Positions 32,913 to 44,487 of a DNA stretch of 64,000 nucleotides are shown here, piece after piece. Below the pieces are notes generated by a model that ran no database searches, was not told where the DNA came from, and was given only the letters and a program-made list of their open reading frames with translations. Each line of letters opens with the position of its first letter. Position 1 is the stretch's first letter. This DNA is from Cerioporus squamosus. Taxonomy: Eukaryota; Basidiomycota; Agaricomycetes; Polyporales; Polyporaceae. The DNA is taken from the NCBI GenBank assembly GCA_022592435.1, contig JABYQS010000006.1, positions 372,001-436,000 of the forward strand. The letters are read 5' to 3'. Both the position numbers and the translations under genes were made by a program.

Positions 32913-34976
32913 ATGGCGACGATGCCTACACCACGAAGCCCGAGTCCTGTACACGACCACCACGACCATGATCCGTCCGAATCTGATTCTAAGCCACTCC
33001 TCGATCACGGACCCGCTCAACCAGGCAGTTCGCATGAGTTCCATCATCCTGTCTACGAGCCGGACTACAGGTACAGCTACACGGACGAGCACCTCAACTA
33101 CTACCCAAGCGGTCCAAATCCTTCGGAGAGCAAGCTCGATGAGCCCTTCACGCCCAAGCCAGATGAGTATAGCAAACCGCAGGAGTATGCTCGTCAGACC
33201 CGGTATGAGGATATGGGTGCGTCGTCAATCTCTCTGGTCCTGGCGCGTGTGTGGCTGAACGATGGCGGTAGAGTACGCAGAAGAGCCATTCACGGTTCCT
33301 GCGAAAGCTCAGTCGGGGATGAATGAGCGTCCCAATATGTTCAAGCGTTACTTCGGTCTGTACCCCCTGGCCCAGCGGATAGAGGACAAGAAGCGTGGCG
33401 TCGGCGTGCAGAAGTATCCCATAGCATGTGCGTAACCATACGTGTCGATGGCGGTACGATTCTGACAGACCGTCGCAGCGTGGGCATTGTGCGCCGTGAT
33501 GCTGGGCATTCTCATTTATGAACTAGTAACCAACCAGAAGGCACAGGGGTCGCCATTCTCATTCAAGGTACGCTCGCATCTTGCCGTTCCTGCTTCAGGC
33601 CCATTGAGCGCTGCTGTAGCCCGTGGTGAACCCTATGCTCGGGCCATCGTCGTCGGCTCTCATTGAACTTGGAGCGCGATTTCCGCCATGTATGAAGAAC
33701 GTGACCGATTTCCCCATCACGACGCCAGTAGCTTGTCAGTAACCGCTGCTGAGGTCGAGGTCGTGTGGCTGGCTCATCCTTGTATGCAGGTCTGAACAAC
33801 ACTGCCAATCCCGCGACGGAGCTATGTTCGCTCGAGAGTATCTGCGCGTTCGGTGGATTCCACAACGAGACACCAGACCAGTGGTTCAGGTAGGTGTGCT
33901 GTCGCCATCGAAGCTTCACGCCTGAACTGACCGTTCCCGTAGGTTCATCACCCCGATATTCCTCCACGCTGGCCTCATCCACTTCCTGCTGAACATGCTG
34001 GCGCAGTGCACAGCATCTGCTCAGGTAAATCTACTACAGTCTTCGTGCATCCTATGCCTTTGCTGATGGAACCATTAGGTCGAGAGGGAGATGGGCACTC
34101 CTGGTTTCCTAATCCTCTACTTCGCTGCGGGCATCTTCGGGTGTGTCTCGGACTCTTGCATGCTGGATCGATTGGACTGTTTCTGATTCAACTCTCGCAG
34201 CAACGTGCTCGGTGGCAACTTCGCGCTGGTTGGCGCACCATCCGTTGGTGCAAGCGGCGCGATCTTCGGAACCGTCGCTGTTGCATGGGTGGACTTGTTC
34301 GCGCACTGGAGATACCAATATCAGCCCGGGAAGAAGCTCGTGTTCATGATCATCGAGCTCATCATCGGTGTTGCGATCGGTTTCATACCTTGTAAGTCTA
34401 GGCTGCGTTAGAGGATACTTGGACGACTCGCTGACGTTCCGTGTCTAGATGTGGACAACTTCGGTACGCAGAGCGCGCCTGTAACCTTTGGCTGAACCTG
34501 ACCCGCGATCTTGTAGCTCATCTCGGCGGTCTTCTCATGGGACTACTTGTGGGCATGGCGCTCTATCCCATCATCAGCCCTTCCACCCGTCACCGATCCA
34601 TCGTTATTGGCCTCCGAGTGCTCGCATTGCCGCTGATCATCGTGCTCTTTGTGGTGTTGATCCGCAACTTCTACACTTCAGACCCTTACCAAGGTACGCT
34701 ATATTATTGCTGTATATTCAGCCTTCGCTCACAATCCGCTCAGCGTGCTCGTGGTGCCGATACCTCTCATGTATCCCAACCAGCGCCAATAACCACTGCA
34801 AGGGGTGAGTACTTCTCCGCTTATCATCCTCCGTTCCATCTGACCAATATCTGCGCTCTCTTTGCGGCTCTACACGAATCCAGTACCGGTGAGTAGCCAT
34901 GTGCGTTCGAGCTGAGTATAACATGGAGCTGACGGCCACTTATCTAGGTTACACGACGGGCTCATCAAGCATCTAA
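32913..34976 (+). CDS. Rhomboid-family intramembrane serine protease
   Basis: Polytopic membrane protease that cuts substrates inside the lipid bilayer. A long hydrophilic cytosolic N-terminus (His/Asp/Pro-rich, about 150 residues) precedes the first membrane span (WALCAVMLGILIYELV). The lumenal loop carries Cys-rich blocks (CMKNVTDFPI, ELCSLESICAFGGFH). The core shows HAGLIHFLLNMLAQ, the nucleophile in GASGAIFGTVAV and the catalytic His in DNFAHLGGLLMGLLVG, so it should be active. The tail contains ACSWCRYLSCIPTS and ends GTGYTTGSSSI. To keep that tail in frame a 5-nt exon (34884-34888) must be spliced between exons ending at 34804 and starting at 34948. Stop TAA 34974-34976. About 500 residues. 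Confidence 0.88.
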
Positions 34977-35696
34977 GTATTAACACTCTGGGACCATTCT
35001 GCGTCCATCTCGCGTCGAGTCGTGCTGAGGCGAAGTGCTTTCGTTACGCTCTTGTATTCATTCATGGACTACTGGACTATCTAGCATATACCAACGCACA
35101 TTATGGCACGACTAACTTCTAAGTACCTAGCTACATGCATGTTCTAACTCATCGACGCTCGTTGTTCGGTGTGCGCACGAATTGACTTCATACGCACGTT
35201 TCTCCCATGGACGGTGATATTGCTACATAATCGGAGCGCGATGTATCAAAGCTCTGTTGATACTTAGCAGCTCATGGCGCATGATGGTCAGCCTCAAAAT
35301 GGGCGTCTAGATTTCCTTCCATGCTCGTCTGTTCCTCCGCCCGGCCCTGCGCATGACATAAGTACCGTTGACCTGCTTTGCACCTCTGTCCTCGGCTTTA
35401 TACCCTCTGCACGCGACAAGTACGAGACACAGTCAATTTGGCCGACCCCTAGCAGCAAGACGCACACAACCAAGGTATGCGAAAGCTGGTGGAGCTCGCG
35501 AAGCATCCGTGTTCGCGACAGGCTGACGGTAATCACTCGCTCTGCGCAGTTTCTTCATTTCTGCGGACCCTGCTGCACCTCCGCTCTTTGCCCACCCTCT
35601 CTTGGATACCTCTTGGGCCCACATATGCTCCCGAGGCCATAGTTCGTCTGCCGACACACACCAAGACCAACGTTGTGAACTCGCAGGCAAGACGTC
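34977..35696. other. Intergenic region
   Basis: About 720 bases between two plus-strand genes, AT-richer than the flanks around 35050-35270 (GCATATACC, CTACATAATC). Probably the rhomboid 3' untranslated region plus the Cas1 promoter. Open frames on both strands here are short and unsupported. Confidence 0.5.
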
Positions 35697-38611
35697 ATGC
35701 CCCCCAAGCGCTTCCAGTTCTCTCTCAATCCTCTGTGGCCGCACTACTTCTCCTGGGCATGCGTGGGGGTCGCGATAGTACTGGGGCTATTGCGGTATGT
35801 ATTCGTTGGTGCGTTCCATCTTTCAAGCTTCGAGTCCGTGTGGGCCGGTCTTGACATCTAGGATAGACCGCCCGGACCCGCTACATTGCAATGCGTTGCT
35901 CACGGAGGGACGATGGCTGGATGGGAAGTTCAAGAATTGGCAACCAGACGGTGCGTGTACCTTACTTCCGACCTCCCCAACCGTCCACTAAACAAGTTCA
36001 CGGATGCAGGCTGCATGATGTACCAATACAAGCCGCAGGACGTTGCGACATGCATGAAGTCAAGACGCGTGGTCTTCGTCGGAGACTCCGTCACGCGACA
36101 GCTATATTTCCAGTTCGCCCACCTCGTCGACAAGAACCTGCCGTCAGGACCGCCCGATGACGAGCACAAGCACATGGATTACACGTACACCTCCGCCTCG
36201 GACATCCAGCTCGTCTTCCACTGGGACCCTTTCTTGAACTCCAGCCATACACAATCCCTCCTCCACCCGTTCTCGCGCGCTCCTCCTTCTGAGCTGCCTG
36301 CCCTTCTGGCGCTGGGCTCCGGCCTCTGGTACCTCCGCTATGCAGAGTCGGGCGGTCTACCTGCATGGGAAGCCAAGATGGAATCCACGATCGCCGCGCT
36401 CTCGCACGCCCCCCACCCGCTCGCAGACAACGTCGTCATCCTCCCCATCGAGGACGTCGTGCCTGCCAAGCTTTCGCGCGACCGCGCCGCGTCCATGCAC
36501 GCCTCCGACATCGACGCGATGAACTCGGACCTCCTGCACCGCATCCAGCCGCCTGCGCTGCGCGACCCGTTCGCGTTCCTCCCTGGGCCTCCTGCCAGCG
36601 GCCGCGCGGCGGGGCTACCGGTCTCGCTGCCGCTAGTGTTCAACCAGATGCTGCATCCGTCGCAGACCGAAGACGGGCTGCACTTCTCTGACCTCGTCGT
36701 GAGCATGCAGGCGCAGGTGCTGCTGAATATGCGCTGCAATGACGCGCTGCCGAAGACTTTCCCGATGGACAAGACGTGCTGTCGGGCGTACCCCTGGCCT
36801 ACGCCACTACACCTGCTGTTGCTCGCTGGCGTCGTGCTATGGGGTCCCGCGAACTGGCTTCTTGCAAGGCGATTTAGTACGTTCCGTAGGAAATATACCT
36901 TGTCCGGACTCCGGAGTGCTGACGTCGTGACAGGTTTCCAATCGTCGGGTTTGCCCCTCATTAGGGACGAAGAGGTCACCAGTCTTGTCGTTAGCTTCGC
37001 TGCGGCCATCATTTACCTGGCCGACCGTAGTGGGTTCTGGCTGAAGGAGCAGAAGCAGTTTGACCCTTGGACATTCGCGTTCTTGATGCTGCTAACCCTT
37101 GCCATCGGTCTGCTCACGGTCACCCGCGCGGACAAGGATCTTGGGTTCCTGAATAGAGAGCAGACGGATGAATGGAAGGGTTGGATGCAAAGTTAGTGCA
37201 TGCTTAATGCTTCCCTTGAGTCAAAGTCTAACTTCGTCCTCACAGTTGCCATCCTGGTATACCATTACACGGGCGCATCGAAGATCTCGGGAATCTACAA
37301 CCCTATCCGTGTGCTCGTTGCTTCGTACCTGTTCATGACGGGCTACGGGCACACCACGTTCTACGTCAAGAAAGCGGATTTCGGCCTGCTGCGAGTAGCC
37401 CAGGTGAGTCTCCTGCAAGCGATCATCCTATCCTTGCGCTAAGGTCAACTTCGCAGGTCATGGTCCGCCTCAACTTGCTCACTCTCTTGCTTGCCTACAC
37501 CATGAACACGGACTACCTGTTCTACTATTTCGCGCCATTGGTGTCCTTCTGGTACCTCATCATCTACGGGACCATGGCCCTCGGCTCGCAGTACAACGAG
37601 CAAACACCATTCCTTGTTGCCAAAATCTTCTTCTCCATGGCCGTTGTCACGTTTGTCATGAACCAGCCGTGGATGATGGAGACCTTGTTCGAGTTCCTCG
37701 AGCGGTTCTGCAACATCCGTTGGTCTGCGCGGGAATGGAGTTTCCGGGTCAACCTCGACCTGTGGATCGTGTATTTCGGGATGTTCACTGCGCTCGCCGT
37801 CATCAAGATCCGCGAGTACCGGCTGACGGACCACCCTAGCTGGTCGGTCGCCGTGAAGGCCGCTGCTGGGGTCTCTGCCGCCGTCCTGCTGTGGTTCTTC
37901 GCCTTCGAGCTGTCGCAGCCGGACAAGTTCGCGTACAACGCGTGGCATCCGTACGTGTCGTTCCTCCCGGTCGGCGCTTTCGTTGTGCTCCGCAACGCGA
38001 ATGCGATTCTGCGTTCGGGGTCCTCACGCGTCTTCGCGTTCATTGGGACCTGCTCGCTCGAGACGTTCATCATCCAGTACCACCTCTGGCTCGCCGGCGA
38101 TACGAAGGGCATCCTCATGGTCATCCCTGGGCGTCATTCACGGCCTTTGAACCTGCTCCTCACGACCATCGTGTTCGTATACGTGTCCCACCTTGTTGCG
38201 AAGGCGACGGGTGAAGTTACGAACTGGATATGCGGGAGCACGAAGAGCCAGTCGCTGCCGACGACTTCACAACAAGCGAACGGTTCCTCTTCGAGAAGAC
38301 AAGACCCGCCGCCGCCCCCGCAGTCCGAAGAAGGCCAGGAGGTGATCTTCATGGTCCCTCAGGAAGAGGAGGATGGAGAGTCGCGGAAGGACCGCGACGG
38401 CAACCCTCTACCGCGAGAGCCTGACACGCCTGCGCGACCCCAACGACGATGGATAGACCGTCTTGCGGAGGGCTCGTCCTCGTCGCCAGCACCGTCAGCT
38501 GGCTTCAGGGTGTGGTATGGCGACTCCGAGTGGCAGCCTGGGCTGAAGACAAAGCTGCTCATCGGCGTGGGCACGATGTGGCTGCTCAACATGATGTGGT
38601 CGCGACCATAG
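35697..38611 (+). CDS. CAS1: Cas1-type polysaccharide O-acetyltransferase (PC-esterase + multi-span acyltransferase)
   Basis: Homologue of Cryptococcus Cas1, which O-acetylates glucuronoxylomannan in the secretory pathway. The N-terminus has one signal-anchor span ([19 protein letters not shown]). A lumenal SGNH/PC-esterase domain follows, with FVGDSVTRQ (block I, Ser) and DGLHFSD (Asp-His block) as the expected catalytic residues. Then come about ten to twelve membrane spans ([102 protein letters not shown]). The block [10 protein letters not shown] is typical of the family. A charged tail ends with a last span ([15 protein letters not shown]). About 880 residues. The acceptor glycan in this fungus is unknown. 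Confidence 0.9.
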
Positions 38612-39362
38612 ATCTTGTTTGGACTTCTCATACACTATTTGACAGAGAGTCGGACGCGCATACACATCGTAATATACCAACTTTGCTTGATTGTAACCAT
38701 CTACAAGAGTAGAGTACATACAATATGACCTCAGTGCTACTACAGCCATCCGTTCCTGACATTCCGATGGACATGACGACGGGCCTATGAAAGAAGCGTG
38801 GTCAGCGATGATGTTCGATCAAGAGGCGACCGAGATGAACGTCAGTATTAGCATGGAAATGATCGTCAGTCCCCGTCCTTTAGACGGGATCAGGACTTGA
38901 CTCTATGTTATTCATCACACGTGCGGTATGGAAAGAGACTCACAGATGACAGCAGGAATGCGTGCTTGAGAAAGAGACCAAGCGACCTGTGAGAATGATC
39001 ATATGTCAGTCTCAAGCCCATTCGGAAGACGAGAGCTCAGAAATTTGGGTATATGATTGACGTTCATCAGCCCGAGGGCTTCGAAGTAGCGATTCATTTT
39101 CTCTCGTCATTGCAAGCACATGCAGAGAACGAACGTACCTTGCAGAAGGGGTCGGCCAAGAGCAGAAAGGGAGACGCGACAACGCACAGTGACAAGGAGC
39201 GGAAACGCGAAAAGTTTCGCTTTTAGGCGAGGGTCACGTGAATGCATTAGGGCAGGCGAACGGGAGGTCGCGTAGGCGTTCTTGGCGCGCAGGCGCCTCG
39301 CGTCTCTGTCTCTTTCGCCTGCTCCGCGTACTCACCTCCCTCTTTGATCACCAACCACCACT
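38612..39362. other. Intergenic region
   Basis: About 750 bases between plus-strand genes. No gene, repeat or RNA recognised; purine/pyrimidine composition is mixed. The 39200-39362 part, with CTCTGTCTCTTTCGCCTGC, looks like a pyrimidine-rich initiator region for the STS1 gene. Confidence 0.45.
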
Positions 39363-40649
39363 ATGGCAAATGTGGTTACGCATCCCCACCTACAAGTTGG
39401 TTTTGGGCCAAGCCCAGTCGGACACTCACCTTCACCTCTTGGCTTCGGCTTCGGACTGCAACCATCCATGATGCCGGGCTGGTCCACAACGCCGCACCCG
39501 CACATGCAACCACCTGCTTGGGGCATGAACATGCAAGCCACACAACCACCTGTGAGGACGGCGAAGAGGAGACATGAGCCGGAGGAGGAGGATCGGGATG
39601 AGAGGATGGACAGGAGTCCTACGCCTGAGAGACCAAGGCGGGCCGTGCCCAAGCGTGCCCGCACCACGCCCGCCGCAGTCGCGGTCGCAGGGAAGGACCA
39701 ACGTACGGCGAAGGAGAACAAGCCTCCGACGCCTAGTGAGGAGAACGACGTGGATATCGGGTTCTTGCTTGGTAAGTGCCATCACTGACTCCGGGGGGTC
39801 GTGTCCTGATGGGTTCTTTCAGCGACTTTGCCTCCCCAGTCGTTGCTCCCACTCGTCACCTCGCTTCTATCCGCACAACCAGCTCTGAAGCCTACCATTC
39901 TTTCACTAATTCCTCGTCCCACCCTCGACGCCGCACTGCAAGGTCTCGCGAATTCAGCTCAGAAGCTGAAAGACGCGTACCCCTACTCCAACTCGCTCTT
40001 CTCCCAACCCGGCCCCTCGTCCTGGAACAACGCAGGAGGATTTGGCAGCAGTAGATCTACATCATCCTTCTCCACTGGATTCGGTTTCGGTGCGCGGCCC
40101 TCGGGGGGCAGTACGTTCGGCTCGGCGTCTCCCCAGAGCGGTGGCATGCGCGATGAATACATCGTCACGCGTCTCAAGCCACACATCGAAGAGTTCGTCG
40201 CCGCCTGCGCATCATATCTTCCCTACTTCTCCTTCGCCAGCACCTCCGAGTCCGAACCCGCAATGTCTTCGAAGGCCCAGACCACCCAGACGCACGCCGC
40301 TGCCGTTCGTCAGCAGCACAAAGACAAGCTGCACCCTACCGAGACATATCTGTTCCTGGCCGCCCTCACCTCTCACGTCCTCTCTCAGCCACCACTCACG
40401 CAGGCTTCCCTCGTCGAGCACCTTGCCAAACGTCTCCAGACAGAGTGGGAGGCTTGGGTTGACCGAGTGGACGAGGTCGTTAACCGCCAGGGTGGCATGT
40501 TTGGCATGGAGAGTGTCTCAACTTGGGCGCGTGGCTTGGACGAGTTTGCGCAAGCCAAGGAGCAGTGGCAGTTCATGGAAGGAGTCCGTGATCGTTGGGT
40601 CCGGAAGGTTGGGTGGCTTGTCGGTCGGCGGCCCATGGAGACGCTTTGA
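39363..40649 (+). CDS. STS1: Nuclear proteasome tether Sts1/Cut8
   Basis: Factor that holds the 26S proteasome at the nuclear envelope. A disordered N-terminus with Pro/His/Met-rich low complexity carries nuclear-localisation-like basic clusters (RTAKRRHEPEE, RRAVPKRARTT). The Cut8 domain follows: DVDIGFLLATLPPQSLLPLV, helices TLDAALQGLANSAQKLKDAY, and the C-terminal helical bundle HIEEFVAACASYLPYFSF, HPTETYLFLAALTSHVL, QTEWEAWVDRVDEVVNRQGG, then WARGLDEFAQAKEQWQFMEG. One intron (about 39771-39822) interrupts FLL|ATLPP. About 410 residues. Stop TGA 40647-40649. Confidence 0.85.
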
Positions 40650-41396
40650 CGTGCCTCTAACACTGGTAACAGGTCCGGTCACCCTCATAGGTCTTATGGT
40701 TATATGAACGCTCTATATTCGTAATGGTCTGCCTCTGCCCATCTCCTTCGTTTTGCATACAAGTCTCACTAGTGTTTGCATCGTTCGCTCCCTCTGCATC
40801 AGTCGGCTGCTCCGTTTACTTGCTTGCATTTGTATCATCGACAACCCCTCGTTACGATAGCATGAATGACATGACATGGATATTGGAATCGTTCGCCAAC
40901 GTCTTCGCTGCACCTTCGACCATTGCAGTGTGACTGCTTGTTGACGGCTGTTGCCCTTTGACGATCATGGCTTCGGATGGTTCGGAGCGCCCGGGGAAGC
41001 CGAGCACGTGGCGAATTTTGTAGTAGCGAGTAGGCGCCGACAGCATACAGCACTCAACTACGTGCTCACTGCTGTCCCGGCCCCGACGACCTGCACAGAC
41101 TACGCCAGACCGAGCTTGGCTGGAATGCTCATGCATGCGCCATCATGCAGCCTTGACCGCAAACCTGCCCTCTCTATCCCTTGCTTCGGTGTTCCAGGCG
41201 GCTGCAGGCAGAGCGTGGGCCAGGACACGCCCGACGCGTGCATACCATCGGACCAGCCTTCGTACGGAGGGAGCATCCCACACGGTACGCACGTCTGTTG
41301 GAGGTCATGATGATGGAGGAGCGATGGTTGGACCCTCGTCTTCGCAAATACGGTGCGTGGTCGTGGTTTTGACATTGCATTCAACCACCTCATGCC
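40650..41396. other. Intergenic region
   Basis: About 750 bases between two plus-strand genes. Overlapping short open frames occur on both strands but none shows conserved sequence or splice logic. No repeat recognised. Confidence 0.45.
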
Positions 41397-42941
41397 ATGG
41401 CACGGGCATATAGGCTGTCCTACACCTCCGAGTCCCTCCCTGACGCGTTGCCGCGCGTCCAACCTTCTCGTCCGGTTCTTGCGACGGATGCATATCGACA
41501 TTCCTCCGATACTGCACCGTCGGACACGGCGGACAATCGCGGACGCTCTTCCATACCCTCCCGGCCTCCGACGCGACGCGGAGTTACGTTCGTCGACGTC
41601 GAAACTTTGTCGCCTCATGACTTTGGACATCCCCGCTCTGTCTCACCCGGCTCTCCTGCCTATGACAGTGACCCACCATGGGAGGAGATACGGGCCTCCG
41701 TGCCGGCTGCTCTGCTACCGCATGCCATCCCCTTCAAGCCGAAAGAGTCACCCCCACTTCCGCATCCGTCGACGCAGCACGGGCTGGTGCAGAACCTTGT
41801 GAACGCCATTACAGCCGACCGTCCCACCAGCCTTTCCCAGGCGCTGTCTTACCACGCGGCCCATCCCACTCTCCACTCTACCGCCTCGTTCAATCTCCTC
41901 ATCCGATATGCCATCCGCTGTGCCAGCTTCAGGACGGTCGACCGTCTCCTCCGCCAGATGATCCACGACCGAATACCCGGTGACCGAGACACGCGAGTGC
42001 TCCGAGTGCGGGCCATGGTGCGGTCGGGGCAGTGGAGCACGGCGTGGCAGGAAGAGACGGGGCGGACGAAGGCGGAGGGACTGGGGATGCCATTACCGGT
42101 TTGGCTCGAGTTTTTCGGAACAGTGAAACGGGGTGCAATCCTGAGCAGAGCGTCGAGGGACCACCGCCGCACGAAAGAGGGCAGAGCGGAATTCCTGCAG
42201 ACGCCAGATCCCACGGTGACCGCCGCGCGGTTCGATGCCCTTATGCAGCATCGTCCGTTGGTGACTCCAGACGAGTGGCAGCTCGTTCCCCCGCGCGTCA
42301 TCCGTGCACTGGTGCGGGCGTTGCTCGACCAGGACCGGCGCCCGGCGGCCATCGAGATGACGCGGGCGTACTTCCAGTCGCTCCCGCGCGAGCTGAACGG
42401 AGGCTGGCGGCACTCGTGCCTCGCTATCATTCACCTCCACATGGATCCGGGGCGTGCACGTAATCTATCGGCGCACTTTTCGGCGCTCCAGACGCTCTTC
42501 GCTTTCCTCGACATGCATCATTGCTTCCAGCCGACCTCGTCGACCCTCTTCCTCCTCCTCCGAACGCTCAAGTCGACGAGGCGATGCGGAGAACGCGCCG
42601 ACAAGCTGGTGTATTCCTTCCAGAGGCGCTGGGGCCCGGACATCCTCGATGATCGTGTCAGGCGGCGTTGGGCTTCCCTCTGGCTGAAACAAGGGAAGCC
42701 TCATCGTGCCGAACGTATCATTGCCCAGCAGTGCGCGCTCGATGTGCAACGGACGGAATGGAGGGTCGAGATAGATGTCACTGGAGTGCAGTCGGACAAG
42801 GGACGCAGGCGGCGGCTGCGTTGGCTTGACCTGCCCCGGGCCCCACGAAAAGGCAGAGAGCGGTGGCATTGGCGGCTGTTACGCCGACGGATGTGGAGGG
42901 CACAGGTGCGCCGTTCCAAGGAGCTACGTTCGCACCGTTGA
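41397..42941 (+). CDS. Intronless alpha-helical protein, possibly PPR-like; function unknown
   Basis: A single uninterrupted frame of 514 codons, unusual in a window where most genes of this size are split. After a disordered 120-residue leader, the sequence is a run of helix pairs such as SFNLLIRYAIRCASFRTVDR, LLRQMIHDRIPGDRDTRVLR, PPRVIRALVRALLDQDRRPA and TLFAFLDMHHCFQPTSSTLF, with the spacing and FNLLI/MI patterns seen in pentatricopeptide-type repeats. The C-terminus is extremely basic (RRRRLRWLDLPRAPRKGRER), fitting RNA binding. No clear targeting peptide. I do not recognise an orthologue; a mitochondrial RNA role would be typical of PPR proteins but is inference. Confidence 0.72.
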   Translation: MARAYRLSYTSESLPDALPRVQPSRPVLATDAYRHSSDTAPSDTADNRGRSSIPSRPPTRRGVTFVDVETLSPHDFGHPRSVSPGSPAYDSDPPWEEIRASVPAALLPHAIPFKPKESPPLPHPSTQHGLVQNLVNAITADRPTSLSQALSYHAAHPTLHSTASFNLLIRYAIRCASFRTVDRLLRQMIHDRIPGDRDTRVLRVRAMVRSGQWSTAWQEETGRTKAEGLGMPLPVWLEFFGTVKRGAILSRASRDHRRTKEGRAEFLQTPDPTVTAARFDALMQHRPLVTPDEWQLVPPRVIRALVRALLDQDRRPAAIEMTRAYFQSLPRELNGGWRHSCLAIIHLHMDPGRARNLSAHFSALQTLFAFLDMHHCFQPTSSTLFLLLRTLKSTRRCGERADKLVYSFQRRWGPDILDDRVRRRWASLWLKQGKPHRAERIIAQQCALDVQRTEWRVEIDVTGVQSDKGRRRRLRWLDLPRAPRKGRERWHWRLLRRRMWRAQVRRSKELRSHR

Positions 42942-44487
42942 TGGGCGTGTGCGGCGGACGAGATCTGTGCGAGAGGGGCGCCTCTCCTGTAACGTAACAT
43001 CTACAGGCTATAACTAATTGGTTTCAACTTTTCCCCGTCCAACATCGCGGTTGGTCGACGGTGCCCTCGGATGGGAGGTGTCGGCAATTGATGAGGCGGA
43101 TCACCAGTGACGATCGTTCGCGAGGCAATACGACAAGGGCTTCGTTTGCGTAAGTTGGAACTTGTCCCCCTGGAGACGCGGCGGACGCTCCCGAGTGCTA
43201 GTGATTCCGAAGACTCCTTGGACAGCTAGCAAGGCTGGACGGGTGCGTAGGCACGTCACTCTGCTCGTTTCTTATGCTGATCCGCCGTCGGTCGCGGATA
43301 TTTGGTGAAGGACGCGTTCAGTCCCGTACACTGCTGTACTGGAGCAGAGCTGGGCGCTGGCTACAGCACTACTTGCACGACGTTAGCGCGGCCCTAGCGC
43401 ATCCTCGGGCTTTCTGGCAGACCAAATGCGGACGCGGCCCTCGTTCGCTTCGTGCGTCCCAGGAATTGCGCAAGACCCAGTCTGTGCAAAATAGGCTTAG
43501 AATTCAGGGCGAGTGCAGGATGGCAGGCATGGGAGGAATTTCCGAGGAGATACGTGCGCGGCAGTCTCCGGACGGGCGCCAGCGGTGAGTCGGGCGTGGT
43601 TTGTATCGAACGTTGCCTGATTGGGACGTGCATCCCTCTAGGTGAGGTTCACGGCAGATCCATCGCGGATCTGGCGTGCGCTAAGTTCCAACAAGATTCC
43701 CGCTGGGCGGGCAATTTAGCAAGCAAATAGACTCTCCTCCCGCTCGAGACTCGCTCCCACAGCTCGTCCCCCGCGCCCTCCTCCACCATCCTGTGGCAGC
43801 CCTCTCTAAGCCCGCCAGCCCAGTGTCCAATCATCTCTCGCTTGACCGCATTCGGGGCCTGCACGCCAATGGCATTCGCCGCTCGGCGACCACCTCGCCC
43901 GCACATGGCCGACGAAATCGGCACCCCCAGCACGGCGTCCACCGATATATTGCCCCCCCAGCACGCGCAGAATCGCTACGCAGCGGGCGAGTCTGTACGT
44001 CAGTGCGTGAGCCTGAGGTCATCCTATGCGCACAATTCGCCGGGTTGCCTGCCAATCGCGCTTCTGTACGTCAGGGAAGTCCACTTGCTTCTTTCTCGTC
44101 CGTCTCGGCGTCGACGATGCTAACACTGCTCGCTGAGATTAGTGTTATGCCACGGATCTTCTCGCACATTTTCCCAGATCCGTCGACAATCTCCCCCACG
44201 CCCGGTGCCACACCCGGCGGCCCAGCGATGGGGTTCCCCGAAATCACCGGCGTGCAGCCCCGGATTCTGTGCCCGCTGGGTCTCTGCGAGTGTCCGTAAT
44301 TGCAAAGTCCGTTCTTGCCAATATTCGTCTTTCGGCTCTAGTTTTGCAAGTGTCAACGCCTCAAGCACCACAGGCACTGCCAGCACGATTCAATGCACGA
44401 TCCAGCTGTGGTCGCCGCTCCTTCATAAGTCCAGCATCCTCGGAGAGGCCTAGGTGTGTCCATCCAGCCTCACAGACTACCTCGGCA
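42942..44487. other. Long intergenic region, possible unidentified transcription unit at 44.1-44.4 kb
   Basis: About 1.5 kb with no recognised gene. From about 44120 to 44390 frames are open on both strands (minus-strand frames of about 88 codons in two phases, one ending ...IVDAETDEKEASGLP), some bounded by plausible splice sites, but none resembles a known family. A 12-bp direct repeat, TCTGTACGTCAG, occurs at 43992-44003 and 44063-44074. The STS-side half (42942-43700) shows nothing. Confidence 0.4.

Noticed and set aside
43992..44074. 12-bp direct repeat TCTGTACGTCAG as a mobile-element footprint
   Set aside because: Two copies 71 bp apart with no element, inverted ends or coding content between them; likely chance, as GTACGT-type donors are frequent.
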